The notes under the pieces: generated by a model
Databases searched by the model: none
Seen by the model: the letters and a program-made list of their open reading frames with translations, nothing else
What the model was told of the DNA's origin: nothing
Program-made: the position numbers and the translations under genes
DNA from: Thiocapsa marina 5811
Lineage (GTDB): Bacteria > Pseudomonadota > Gammaproteobacteria > Chromatiales > Chromatiaceae
Length of the DNA stretch: 64,000 nt
Assembly: GCF_000223985.1 (NCBI RefSeq)
Contig: NZ_AFWV01000001.1
Span: 483,791-547,790, forward strand
Direction of reading: 5' to 3'
Shown: positions 15,388 to 24,565 of the stretch, one piece after another
Position numbering within the stretch: position 1 is the stretch's first letter
Layout of the letters: each line of letters begins with the position of its first letter

Positions 15388-16284
15388 TTAAATCTGAATA
15401 TCCAGAACGTCCTGAATGGCGCCAACAACATCTTTCTTCGATTCAGACATATAGCGCTTTACCTCCGCAACCTTGGCGTCCACAAGATACCGATACCAAA
15501 ACCCCTGCAGGAAGTGAAACGCCATCCCGGCCTGGCCGTCGAGAAACCCCAGCCGGACCACATAACGGTAGAAGAAATAGGCAAAGGCACGGAATCCACC
15601 CGGCAAGCGCGAATAGACGACCTCCTTCAGCCACCGCTTTACTCCGGCCTGATTGCCGCCGCGCAGGCTCGCGACTGAGTCATGCGGCATGAAGTGATAC
15701 TCCAAATTCAAAAGGTCGACGGCCTCGCGGCTCGCATAACGATTGTGTTTGCCGGTCCACCAAGTGAGCGAATGCAGATTGTCGTCGATGATCTCGCCTT
15801 GCAGATCGATTGTCGGACCAGACACCTTGATGTGCTCGTCCATCCAGCGGTTCTCGCACTGACCGCGGCCGTAGCGAAAAAGGCGCAGCACCCGGATTGG
15901 AAAAACCCCGCCGTGCCGAATCACCCGACCTTGGAAGGTCATGCGTCGACTGCAGTAGACGCCGTCGATCTCTGGAGCAATCGACGGAAGACACAACATG
16001 ATCTCCTCAACCAACTCGGGCGTTAACACCTCGTCTGCATCGATCCGCAGAACCCAATCGGTATCCGCGTCGAGTTGAGTCAACGCCCAGTTGAACTGGG
16101 TCGCATAGTTGACCCAGGCGTGCTGAATCACCCGCGCGCCACGGTTGCGCGCAATCTCTAGAGTCGTATCGGTAGAGTAGCAGTCGGCAACGACCACCTC
16201 GGATGCAAGACCCTTCAGGCTTTCAACACAGCGCGCGAGGTGACGCTCCTCGTTAAAGGTGAGGATTACGGCAACGAGGGTCAT
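15388..16284 (-). CDS. Glycosyltransferase family 2 (WaaE/KdtX-like)
   Basis: 298 residues; the ATG at 16282-16284 overlaps the TGA of the upstream methyltransferase (ATGA). MTLVAVILTFNEERHLARCVESL, VVADCYSTDTTLEIA and VLRIDADEVL are the GT2 motifs, the last supplying the DxD metal site. The conserved C-terminal helix RAFAYFFYRYVVRLGFLDG, probably membrane-associated, marks this subfamily. It transfers a sugar to the growing unit on the cytoplasmic face. A longer upstream ORF is not real. Confidence 0.9.
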   Translation of the reverse strand: MTLVAVILTFNEERHLARCVESLKGLASEVVVADCYSTDTTLEIARNRGARVIQHAWVNYATQFNWALTQLDADTDWVLRIDADEVLTPELVEEIMLCLPSIAPEIDGVYCSRRMTFQGRVIRHGGVFPIRVLRLFRYGRGQCENRWMDEHIKVSGPTIDLQGEIIDDNLHSLTWWTGKHNRYASREAVDLLNLEYHFMPHDSVASLRGGNQAGVKRWLKEVVYSRLPGGFRAFAYFFYRYVVRLGFLDGQAGMAFHFLQGFWYRYLVDAKVAEVKRYMSESKKDVVGAIQDVLDIQI

Positions 16285-16916
16285 GGCTTCCGAGCAACGG
16301 CGATCATGGACTTGGCCAGCACAGGGATCCGCCCCACCCGCTCGAAACGGATGTCCACAAAGCCGGCCTCGCGCAACAACTCGCCCAACGTCTGCATCGA
16401 CCAGAACTTGATGTGCCCGTGATCCCACAGTGCCGTGAAGTGCCTATCCATATGCCCACTGAGCGCCAAGGCTAGGTTCTTCCAATAGCCGTGATAGGGC
16501 GTTGAGATGATCGCTACACCCCCATCAGAAAGCAGGTCAATGACCGTCCGTGCATAGTGGCGCGGGGCATAGACATGCTCGATGACCTCCAAGCTCAGCA
16601 CGACCGGAAATTGACCGTACTGCCCTACGAGATCGTCGTAGGCTGAACCGTTGCGAAGTTTAAGACCAGGGAAGGCGGCCCGCGCTTGAGCGATACCCGT
16701 CAGGGAAGGGTCGACACCCGTTACGTCCCATCCGCGTTGGGTCAGCGCGTTGGCGACGCTGCCATTACCGCATCCCAACTCAAATAACCGACGATCGCCG
16801 CAGGTTGGGTATAAAACACCCAAAATCCGGTAGACCGGGTCCAAAAGCACACCATGTGCATGACTAAGGCTGGCTTGACTATAGCGATACCCGGAAATAT
16901 CAGTGCCATTCATCAT
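16281..16916 (-). CDS. Class I SAM-dependent methyltransferase
   Basis: 211 residues. LFELGCGNGSVANALTQRGWDVTGVDPS near 44 is the SAM-binding strand-loop. VVLSLEVIEHVYAPRHYA and GGVAIISTPYHGYWKN near 105-150 match UbiG/Methyltransf_23 enzymes of O-antigen loci. It overlaps the acetyltransferase upstream by 17 bases and the GT2 downstream by four, so the three are translated as a unit. Substrate unknown, probably a sugar or repeat-unit end group. Confidence 0.85.
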   Translation of the reverse strand: MMNGTDISGYRYSQASLSHAHGVLLDPVYRILGVLYPTCGDRRLFELGCGNGSVANALTQRGWDVTGVDPSLTGIAQARAAFPGLKLRNGSAYDDLVGQYGQFPVVLSLEVIEHVYAPRHYARTVIDLLSDGGVAIISTPYHGYWKNLALALSGHMDRHFTALWDHGHIKFWSMQTLGELLREAGFVDIRFERVGRIPVLAKSMIAVARKP

Positions 16917-17499
16917 TCAGGGGAGGTTCCAGTGGCGAACGAAGAACGCGTGTCCTGATCACACGCGCGGGATTGCCGGCAACGATCTGCCATGGCGCCA
17001 CATCGGACACCACCACCGCCGCCGCACCAACTACAGCACCTTCTCCGACTCGGCAACCGGGTCCGATGAAGGCATCCGCGCAAACCCAGGCTTGTGACCC
17101 GATCTCGATGGGCAAGCGCAACAATGGCAAGGTCGGATCCCGATAGTCGTGCGTGCCCGCGCACAAATGCGCGCGATGCGAAATCGCCGCGCGATCACCG
17201 ATCGTCACCGGACCGAGATTGTAGATCAATGCCCACTCCCCGATGCTCGACTGATCACCCAGTGTCAGATTCCAGGGAAGATAGATGCGCGCGCTGGGAT
17301 AGACATGAGCCGAACGCCCGACCTTGGCGCCAAGGAGCCGAAGAAGGGCGCGACGCCAGCCGAAAAACGGGCGCGGACTAAACCGAAACAGGGGCAATGT
17401 AAGCGACCACAAGACTCGGCCTATATACTCGCGGATGCGATAAGGGCGTTCACGACGGCAGGTGTCGATGTCCAGTTGACCGAGATCCATGCTATTCAC
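16900..17499 (-). CDS. WcaF-like acetyltransferase (left-handed beta-helix)
   Basis: 199 residues. After an N-terminal region with FFGWRRALLRLLGAKVG come hexapeptide-repeat turns (ARIYLPWNLTLGDQSSIGEW, GPVTIGDRAAISHRAHLCAGTHDY) with the catalytic histidine in AGTHDY. Then FIGPGCRVGEGAVVGAAAVV and the WQIVAGNPARVIRTR signature at the end. This is the colanic-acid-type WcaF acyltransferase family, which O-acetylates sugars of the repeat unit using acetyl-CoA. Confidence 0.9.
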   Translation of the reverse strand: MNSMDLGQLDIDTCRRERPYRIREYIGRVLWSLTLPLFRFSPRPFFGWRRALLRLLGAKVGRSAHVYPSARIYLPWNLTLGDQSSIGEWALIYNLGPVTIGDRAAISHRAHLCAGTHDYRDPTLPLLRLPIEIGSQAWVCADAFIGPGCRVGEGAVVGAAAVVVSDVAPWQIVAGNPARVIRTRVLRSPLEPPLNDEWH

Positions 17500-17587
17500 T
17501 CAGAAATGCAAGGGGCCCGGGCGGCACGGCGACCGTTCGCGCGACCAATCAAAACCGGCCAATCCAAGCGGAAAACCTCAAGGCGAC

Positions 17588-18364
17588 TCATGATCGTTTG
17601 CGCAAGAAGATAAACAGATTGGTCTTCATGACCGGCGGCAACAACCAGGCTACGACCAGCATCAGAGCTAGAACGTGTCGATTATTAAAAAAATACCCCG
17701 GCTCAGGCTCGTATCGATAGGTGAAATGCGTGAAAGTCTCCACCGGAAACCAAGCGTCGAGATCGCGCTTACTGTTCAGTTTAAAGGCCGTCGGGAATAC
17801 ATCGATCTCGCGCCGATTCGGCTGCGCCCAGCGCAGAATTTTGGTATGCCCCGAGTTGTGGATTAGACGAGTGACGAGCGACACCGGACAATACTTATTA
17901 GGCGTGCGCGCGCATAGCCAACCGCCGGGTTTGAGGATACGCCGCAGCTCTGCGCTCACCAAGGCCGGGTTCGTGACGTGCTCGAAGACAAAGTCCGATA
18001 CGATCAGATCGAAGGCGTTGTCTGCGAATGGCAGTCCTGCATCGAGCGGGATGACCAGCCTCTCATCTGCGCCTGGATTGCTCAGCACCGCCTCGTCCAC
18101 ATCGCAAGCCACTACCCGCGCCACTCGACCCTTGAACCGACGCAGATCGCGGCGAAATGCCACCGGATCATCCAGCAAAGCTGCGCCCCGTCCCGCACCG
18201 AAGTCGAGAACATGCATTTCCGGCCGGAGTAGGGCTTGTACACGTCCATAAAACTCAATCGACCCATCCAGGGCAGTGAAACCGCCGGCTCCCACCTCGG
18301 GAAACCAAGTCTGAAGGACCCGCACGCTCCGACGCACGCCATTGGTCTCGATGGCTTCATTCAT
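17588..18364 (-). CDS. Class I SAM-dependent methyltransferase
   Basis: 258 residues from ATG 18364. HVLDFGAGRGAALL near residue 51, ARVVACDVDEAVLSNPGADE near 82, GLPFADNAFDLIVSDFVFEHVTNP and LKPGGWLCARTPNKYCPVSLV are the standard core. The C-terminus is hydrophobic (VLALMLVVAWLLPP), so it may sit at the membrane. The pseudogene at 4666-5220 is a relative. Gene order places it between an acetyltransferase and a GT4 enzyme, consistent with decoration of the repeat unit. Confidence 0.85.
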   Translation of the reverse strand: MNEAIETNGVRRSVRVLQTWFPEVGAGGFTALDGSIEFYGRVQALLRPEMHVLDFGAGRGAALLDDPVAFRRDLRRFKGRVARVVACDVDEAVLSNPGADERLVIPLDAGLPFADNAFDLIVSDFVFEHVTNPALVSAELRRILKPGGWLCARTPNKYCPVSLVTRLIHNSGHTKILRWAQPNRREIDVFPTAFKLNSKRDLDAWFPVETFTHFTYRYEPEPGYFFNNRHVLALMLVVAWLLPPVMKTNLFIFLRKRS

Positions 18365-18385
18365 TTCCTGCTCCCGTCACATTCA

Positions 18386-19564
18386 TCAGTCGATCACGAC
18401 ACTATCAGGCTTAGGCCCCTGCCCCAACACCCATCGGTAGACGTCACACATCTGCACCGCAATTCTTGGCCACGCGAAACGATCCCCGACCAGTTGGCGA
18501 CCGCGCGCGCCCATCGCCTGCCGCTCCGCAGCGGACATGTCAAAGAGGCGGTTGAGTGCGACGGCAATCGACTCCGGCTCCGGCGCCATCGCCAATGCGG
18601 CATCCGCGGCAAAGCCCTCGGGCAGATTACATCCGGGCGTCATCAGCACCGGCAGACTCACCGCCCACGCCTCCAAGACCGCCATCGGTAGACCTTCGCT
18701 GAAGGATGGCAACACGAAGGCGTCGGCAGCGGCCAGCGCGAGCGCCTTCGCCTCATCGAACAGCGGGCCGACAAACTGCACCGAGTCCCGAATACCCAAA
18801 GAGTCGGCGAGACACTGCAGATCGTCTTGATGTCCGCCTTGATCCCAACCCGCGATGACCAGCCTCCAAGCCTCAGCTTGCTGAGCCGCGGCCTGCCGTG
18901 TCTGAGCCCACGCCAGCAAAAGATTGGTAAGGCCCTTTTTCGGATGAAGTCGGCTCAAGAACAATAGCCGCCGTTCATCGAGAGACCGGTCGGCCTTCGA
19001 CATGGCGATCGACAAACTCCGCCCGCTATCCGGAACATCGACACCGTTGGGAATGATTGCGACCGGATTCCTCAACCCATAGGATCGGATTGATTGATAC
19101 TCAGACACGCATAGAGCGTGCAGGCAAGCTGCCCGCCGCAAATGCGCATTCTCAAAAGCCGCTGCAGCAAGCCTCTTCTTCCAAGCCGAGTTTCTGACCG
19201 CCCACGGATCAAGCATGCCCCGAGGCGAGATGACGAGCGGCGCCCCTCGTCGAAGCGACCACCGCCATGCGGCAACAGACGGAAACATCCAAAGACCGTG
19301 CGTATGTACGACATCGAGATGCGCTGCCTTGAGGGCAGATGCCAGCGCCGGTGCATATCCGAACGCCCCCGGTCCAAGCCGTGGGATTACCCGCACGTCC
19401 AACCCGTCCCAATGCCCGATGTCGTCATCCGAGAACTCATCCGACGGCGAGAACACCGTAACGTCCCATCCCTCCGCACTGACGTGATGGCTCAACGACC
19501 GAACGGACCAGAAGAGGCCACCGGCGTTGCGGGAGATCGACCCTGTGAGGTGGCCAACCCTCAT
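18386..19564 (-). CDS. Glycosyltransferase family 4
   Basis: 392 residues. MRVGHLTGSISRNAGGLFWSV opens the N-terminal GT-B domain. DVVHTHGLWMFPS and PRGMLDPWA are typical of GT4 enzymes. The C-terminal domain has RRLLFLSRLHPKKGLTNLL near 217 and FVLPSFSEGLPMAVLEAWA near 300, the EGxxxxxxE nucleotide-sugar site. The ATG overlaps the stop of the GT4 upstream (19561-19564). Donor sugar cannot be predicted. Confidence 0.9.
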   Translation of the reverse strand: MRVGHLTGSISRNAGGLFWSVRSLSHHVSAEGWDVTVFSPSDEFSDDDIGHWDGLDVRVIPRLGPGAFGYAPALASALKAAHLDVVHTHGLWMFPSVAAWRWSLRRGAPLVISPRGMLDPWAVRNSAWKKRLAAAAFENAHLRRAACLHALCVSEYQSIRSYGLRNPVAIIPNGVDVPDSGRSLSIAMSKADRSLDERRLLFLSRLHPKKGLTNLLLAWAQTRQAAAQQAEAWRLVIAGWDQGGHQDDLQCLADSLGIRDSVQFVGPLFDEAKALALAAADAFVLPSFSEGLPMAVLEAWAVSLPVLMTPGCNLPEGFAADAALAMAPEPESIAVALNRLFDMSAAERQAMGARGRQLVGDRFAWPRIAVQMCDVYRWVLGQGPKPDSVVID

Positions 19565-20748
19565 TTCAGCTCAAGAAGCCGCAGCAGGACGCGATCAGCC
19601 ATGCCTCGCGCCGGCATTCCCTCGCGTATCGCATAACTGCTTGCGTCCATCAGCCCCTGCGAAAACCTATCCGGAGTCCATTTGCTAATGATTTCCTGAC
19701 TTGCCCGACCCATTGCAAGGCGATCACAACCGCTAGATGCAGTAAACAACATCAATTCCGAAAGCTGACGGACGTCAAAAGGATCGAATTGAAAGCCATT
19801 GACGCCGTGACCAACAAGGTCGGTGGCGCATCCGCAACGATCCGATACAAGCACAGGTAAACCACTCGCCATCGCCTCATTAACGACCAAGCCCCATTGC
19901 TCCGTCGTACTAGCGTGAACGAATGCACCGGCATGGGCATAATACATCGGCAACTCAGAATATGTGCGAAAACCAGGCAGATGAACGCAAGAGGTCAACT
20001 CCAAGTTACTGATATGCGACTCGATCTCCGAACGCATCTCCCCGTCGCCTAGAATGACTAACTCCCATGCCTCGCCGCCGGCAGTTAAGCGATATGCATT
20101 AAAAGCACTAAGAAGTCTAAATAGATTCTTCTTTGGAACGAATCGACTTGATGCTAAGAAGTAATCACCTCGAGGCAAATCCCCGCCGTCTCTTTGCTCA
20201 CCTAACCGTCGAGCCGAATCAGAGAAATAGGCATTATCGACAACGTCGTAACCGAGGAATACTGACTCAGGTCGCAACCCAAGTTGGACAACGTAATCCT
20301 TATGCGGAGAACCCGCCACAAAAGCGGCGCTTGCTAGCTTCACAACGCGACGCTTGATTGCTTCCACCCACCAATGGCGGGTGAAGTCATGGTAGGCACT
20401 GTCTGACATGATCACAAACGGAATTCCCATTTTGACGCAGATGCGCATTGCAGTCACTGCGCCGTAATCGTTCCAGCCATTAATCGCAACAACCCGCGGG
20501 CATGTCCGTTGAAAAATTGACGCCAATTCAGTCTGCAACCTTGGCACTGCCGCTTTCGCTCGCGGCGCTCTCCGAAACACCGTAGTTTTTTCATACGTGC
20601 GGCTTTCCCCGGCGTGCCCCCATTCATACGAACCTTGTGCGGACCATTCGATCGCGATCAGATCCATCCTCTCGCTCGCTGCAGCAAGTCTTGCGTGATG
20701 ATATGGTCCAATATGATGAAAAATGATGGCTATTCGCTCTTTGTCCAT
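19561..20748 (-). CDS. Glycosyltransferase family 4
   Basis: 395 residues starting MDKERIAIIFHHIGPYHHARL. The C-terminal GT-B domain has YFLASSRFVPKKNLFRLLSAF near 203, LVILGDGEMRSEIE and FVHASTTEQWGLVVNEAMASG near 295 (E-x7-E type site). It shares overlapping start/stop with the downstream GT4 and lies three bases from the adenylate-forming enzyme upstream. Predicted retaining transferase acting on undecaprenyl-linked sugars. Confidence 0.9.
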   Translation of the reverse strand: MDKERIAIIFHHIGPYHHARLAAASERMDLIAIEWSAQGSYEWGHAGESRTYEKTTVFRRAPRAKAAVPRLQTELASIFQRTCPRVVAINGWNDYGAVTAMRICVKMGIPFVIMSDSAYHDFTRHWWVEAIKRRVVKLASAAFVAGSPHKDYVVQLGLRPESVFLGYDVVDNAYFSDSARRLGEQRDGGDLPRGDYFLASSRFVPKKNLFRLLSAFNAYRLTAGGEAWELVILGDGEMRSEIESHISNLELTSCVHLPGFRTYSELPMYYAHAGAFVHASTTEQWGLVVNEAMASGLPVLVSDRCGCATDLVGHGVNGFQFDPFDVRQLSELMLFTASSGCDRLAMGRASQEIISKWTPDRFSQGLMDASSYAIREGMPARGMADRVLLRLLELK

Positions 20749-20751
20749 ACG

Positions 20752-22083
20752 TTATAACTTCAATGACTTCGTTCGAAGATCCAAAACCCATCGCCTCTTA
20801 CCTGCGCGGTTGGTCCCAAGATCGGTGACATACTCGAATGTTGCACGTTCAAGGGCAGGATGGACTTGGCGCAGGCGATGGCGGATCCGGTTTTCGACCG
20901 TGATGGGTATTTCTTTTTGAACCACGAGTGAAAACGTGGGACCTTCGTCTCGAAGCACAAGTTGAACATTGAAAATGGAAGGCTCATCTTTGAAGCAATG
21001 AACGATCGCTACACTGTGGACACTACCGCCGTCGGAGAGAGAGATCATATCATTGACACGACCAATCTGCTCATCAAAGGCTGTCACTCGTCCATGTTCG
21101 TCACGCTGAATACCGGTGATCACATCGCCTTGCCGATAGCGAATCAGCGGCACATAACGTCGATACAGGGTCGTCACGAGTGCCGCACCCATCCCCGAGT
21201 CTGTGGTATCCGATTCGGCCTCGAGAACATTCAAGTCCGGGAAGAGAACGTACGGCGCTGTATCAATCTTGAAACCGACATGTCCGAAGTCGACGCCACC
21301 GAACTCCTGAACGATCGGGCATCCGAAAACGGACCGGAAGAGATCAAACGTGTCCTCGCGCGGCGGCGGTTCTGCGCAGGGCATGACGAACTTGAGTCCA
21401 GCGGCGCGCAGATCGGCATGGTAAGCGGGGGTATAACGACAGAACAGATCCAGCACGGCCGCATATCCGATCAGCCCGGCGGGTCGGATACGGATAATCT
21501 CGGATGCAATTGCCTCAGCTTTCTTCGGGTCTAGGCTGTAGGCATCAACGCGTCGATAACCGGCGACCCAATCTTTCGTCTTGCGGAGCGCGTGATTATA
21601 GTGGCGACGCCAGCCCGTCCCCAGCAGATGAGCGTGCCCCCAAATCAGATACAACGCATCGTCCAAGGTATAGCCAAGTCGAATCCAAGGGACGAGTTTC
21701 GCGATTCGAACGGGCTCCATTCCGGTACGCCACTGCCCGAACTGCACCGGCTGCCCCGTCGAACCGGCCGTGGACAGTGAGCTATCCGGCGGACCGGAGT
21801 CTCGAATGAAGTCGGAAGCACGTTCCTGCAGAATGCGTCGATCGAGAACCGGGATTTGCTTGAAGTCTGTCCAAGATACGATGTGCCGTGGGGCCTCGCC
21901 ACCTGTGACGAGGTGACGATAGTATGGAATGTCTTGGACGCAGTCATCCCAAATTGTTCTTAATCGCTGCAACTGGAAGGCAGAGCAATGTATATCGGAT
22001 CCGCTGTCAAGTCTGTCCGAATAGACTTGTGCCTTTAAGAATTGCGAGCGAAGCGGGAAGATCGGAAGGGAACGAATGCTCAT
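20752..22083 (-). CDS. Adenylate-forming enzyme (PaaK/CapK-like)
   Basis: 443 residues. STAGSTGQPVQFG near residue 104 is the P-loop of the ANL superfamily. MPCAEPPPREDTFDLFRSVFG, VQEFGGVDFGHVGF and RYRQGDVITGIQRDEHGRV (RxGD-type hinge) confirm a phenylacetate-CoA-ligase-like fold. Such CapK proteins recur in polysaccharide loci flanked by GT4 genes. Their substrate is not established; they may activate a carboxylate to be attached to a sugar. It overlaps the upstream GT4 by four bases. Confidence 0.85.
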   Translation of the reverse strand: MSIRSLPIFPLRSQFLKAQVYSDRLDSGSDIHCSAFQLQRLRTIWDDCVQDIPYYRHLVTGGEAPRHIVSWTDFKQIPVLDRRILQERASDFIRDSGPPDSSLSTAGSTGQPVQFGQWRTGMEPVRIAKLVPWIRLGYTLDDALYLIWGHAHLLGTGWRRHYNHALRKTKDWVAGYRRVDAYSLDPKKAEAIASEIIRIRPAGLIGYAAVLDLFCRYTPAYHADLRAAGLKFVMPCAEPPPREDTFDLFRSVFGCPIVQEFGGVDFGHVGFKIDTAPYVLFPDLNVLEAESDTTDSGMGAALVTTLYRRYVPLIRYRQGDVITGIQRDEHGRVTAFDEQIGRVNDMISLSDGGSVHSVAIVHCFKDEPSIFNVQLVLRDEGPTFSLVVQKEIPITVENRIRHRLRQVHPALERATFEYVTDLGTNRAGKRRWVLDLRTKSLKL

Positions 22084-23324
22084 TGAGCCCTCGGTATGGA
22101 ATCCAGGGCATCCAGCAAGCGCTGCCCGTAAGACGCGATGGACCCGTATGCGCTTCGGGATAATGCCGCTTGTCTCATCTGTGCCAGCAGCGTGCGATCC
22201 GCCTCAAGCTGCGCAAGTCGATCCGCGAGTGCGTCAGCGTCCTGGATCGGCACGATGAACCCCTCGACACCGTGACGCACGATCGAGCCTGCGTTCGGCG
22301 TCGTCACAACCGGCAGACCGGCTGCCAATGCCTCGTAGATAACGGTCGCGGACCCCTCGCAGAGGCTCGGAAGACAAAAAAGATCGGCGTTCGCGTATTC
22401 CACACCTATCTCGGACCGTGGCACCGCCCCGACGACCTCGACATTATCGGGCAGCAATGAACGCAAAAGGCTCATGTCAATACCGATGCTGCCGACCATC
22501 CGGCAGTGGATCCGACGGTCACGAAGCTTGCTCAATGCCTCGATAAGATAAGTTGCCCCTTTCTGCAAGCCAACGCGACCCACGAACAGAACATTGAAGG
22601 GACCCGACGCAGACCGCTGCGGAACGCTGCGGACCGTTTGGTTCTGCCTGCCGATATCCACGCCGTAGGGGACAACAACGCATTTCGAGGGCGCCACACC
22701 AGACTGAATCAAGCCGTCTTTGACGAACTCGGAGGGACAGAAAATGCTGTCCGCGAGAGCCCACTCCCGCGCCTCCCGATCCGCAAAGGCATCGCCATGT
22801 TGATCCGCAAGCTTGTTATCGTGCCAACCGGGAAACCGTGCGGTGACATCACGCATCAATTCCCGCTCGATCCTCCGGGGGGCACTCGATTGTTCCAATA
22901 CACAGGAAAGACCCGCAGCCTTGGCACCCGAAAACAAGACCTGCGAAGCCGAGTTAAAACCATAAACGGCTTGTGCCTCGCCGAAGCCGCCGGCAAGTAC
23001 CAATTCATTGAACCTCGACCCGGCCCATAAATGGGTGGCCATGACATCCGAGATATTGCCTCCCCGCCGACACCGCCGAACATAGTCAAGCCCAAAGGAC
23101 GTAAAAGCAGTGATTCGAGATTCGGAGATGCCGATGGGGACGCGCGCCTTCAGGCGACGCACCGACGCAGGGGTGATGACATCCGGCACCGCCCGGAGCA
23201 GCCGCGGCCATCCCTTGGTTGCGGTAATATCGGTGTAAAGGTGCTCCAGGCGCCCCGCGCGATAGAGTATGCGCGCGACCGCGTAATGCATGCGGGCGCC
23301 CAATTGTGCAACAACGACTTTCAT
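22080..23324 (-). CDS. Glycosyltransferase family 4
   Basis: 414 residues from the ATG at 23322-23324; an ORF extending further upstream has no support. MKVVVAQLGARMHYAVARIL begins the N-terminal domain, FNVLFVGRVGLQKGATYLIEAL (near 244) the C-terminal one. ADLFCLPSLCEGSATVIYEALAAG near 310 is the donor-binding motif with two glutamates. The C-terminal HGVEGFIVPIQDADALADRL is typical of GT4. Part of the overlapping gene chain from 23.3 to 18.4 kb. Confidence 0.9.
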   Translation of the reverse strand: MKVVVAQLGARMHYAVARILYRAGRLEHLYTDITATKGWPRLLRAVPDVITPASVRRLKARVPIGISESRITAFTSFGLDYVRRCRRGGNISDVMATHLWAGSRFNELVLAGGFGEAQAVYGFNSASQVLFSGAKAAGLSCVLEQSSAPRRIERELMRDVTARFPGWHDNKLADQHGDAFADREAREWALADSIFCPSEFVKDGLIQSGVAPSKCVVVPYGVDIGRQNQTVRSVPQRSASGPFNVLFVGRVGLQKGATYLIEALSKLRDRRIHCRMVGSIGIDMSLLRSLLPDNVEVVGAVPRSEIGVEYANADLFCLPSLCEGSATVIYEALAAGLPVVTTPNAGSIVRHGVEGFIVPIQDADALADRLAQLEADRTLLAQMRQAALSRSAYGSIASYGQRLLDALDSIPRAQ

Positions 23325-23377
23325 TGAGATATCCTGGCAACGATACTGTAACGACACAGAGCCGTCAGGCAATAGAC

Positions 23378-24565
23378 CTATACAGCGTCAGCCCGTGGAT
23401 GGTGCAACCGACGCAACGCCGTCGTCAAACGCGCCGCTGACGCCTCGAAATGCAGCTCATCCCGAAATGCCGTCAAGATCGCCTGCCGCCGATCATTAAG
23501 TGGAAGCGGACCGGTGCAGATCTCCTCGATCGCTGACGCGATCTTCTCCGGATTATACGCAGAGCAACACCGACCCAAACCATGACGGTAGATCACAGCC
23601 TCCATCACCGGCACATTGTTCGCCACGACCGGTAGACCCATGGCGACAAAATAAGCCAAGCGGCTGGGGTGACAGAGGAAGTTGCCAAGACTGGCCTCAG
23701 CATTGTGGAAGATCAACCCGACGTCGGCGCACGCACAAATTCGCTGCAGGGCCTCATAGCTCATTGGCTCAAGGATACTGACCCGTTCACGCAAGCCAAG
23801 TTTATCGACCAGAAGACGGCATTCGCTCGCGTAGGATCCCCCGCCATCGATCGTGATCAAATGATAATGCGGCGGAAGGTGGGCGAACGCATGAATGATC
23901 TCCTTGCTTAACCGATCGCCGCTCAGCCCTGTCGGACACACCACCATGAACCGTGGATTGTGAGGGGAATTCCCAACCAAGGACTTGCGTAATGCCATAT
24001 CGCGCTCCGGCATCGGCTCGTCGAGCAACACCCTGACAGGGATATCGATCGGGACATCCTTGAGGCCGAACAGCGCCTTCGCGAGGACTGCCCGTGATCG
24101 GTCAGCATTCACGTTCAGATCGCTGCTACGCAACGCATGGCCCTCCAGCAGCATGTCGGAACGCGCTGCGACATGGGGGGCAAGCATGTCGAATGTGTGA
24201 TACACCAAAGGCTTCTTATCCCAGCGCATTGCCCCGAGGGTTGCGACGCCAAGGTAGCGCAACGTCCAGCTATCGATCACATAGAGCAGATCAAAGTCAC
24301 TTTTTTTCAGTGCATGTCGGAGTGCCAAACCCCCTTTCAGGAAGCGATCTAACCCCCTGCCAGACCATTCACCCAGCGGATGTGCCCGCAGCCCCGCCAC
24401 CTGTTTGCCGAACCAATCCACCTCCCTTTCAGGGGCCTGAAGGCTAAAGAACTCGATCGCAAAGCCCTGATCAGAAAGGTATCGGCACAGTGTTGTCAGG
24501 TGATGCTGGCGCTTGAGCGCACCACACCTGACCATCGCCAGACGCATCGGTTTCTGCACGCCCAT
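23378..24565 (-). CDS. Glycosyltransferase (GT4-like), possible L-FucNAc transferase
   Basis: 395 residues. The start ATG at 24563-24565 overlaps the stop of the 2-epimerase gene (ATGA). RFMVVCPTGLSGDRLSKEII begins the C-terminal GT-B half and GLIFHNAEASLGNFLCHPSRLAYFVAMGLPVVAN is the donor-site region, less canonical than in its neighbours. Tight coupling to the gene that finishes UDP-L-FucNAc suggests, but does not prove, that it transfers that sugar. Confidence 0.75.
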   Translation of the reverse strand: MGVQKPMRLAMVRCGALKRQHHLTTLCRYLSDQGFAIEFFSLQAPEREVDWFGKQVAGLRAHPLGEWSGRGLDRFLKGGLALRHALKKSDFDLLYVIDSWTLRYLGVATLGAMRWDKKPLVYHTFDMLAPHVAARSDMLLEGHALRSSDLNVNADRSRAVLAKALFGLKDVPIDIPVRVLLDEPMPERDMALRKSLVGNSPHNPRFMVVCPTGLSGDRLSKEIIHAFAHLPPHYHLITIDGGGSYASECRLLVDKLGLRERVSILEPMSYEALQRICACADVGLIFHNAEASLGNFLCHPSRLAYFVAMGLPVVANNVPVMEAVIYRHGLGRCCSAYNPEKIASAIEEICTGPLPLNDRRQAILTAFRDELHFEASAARLTTALRRLHHPRADAV

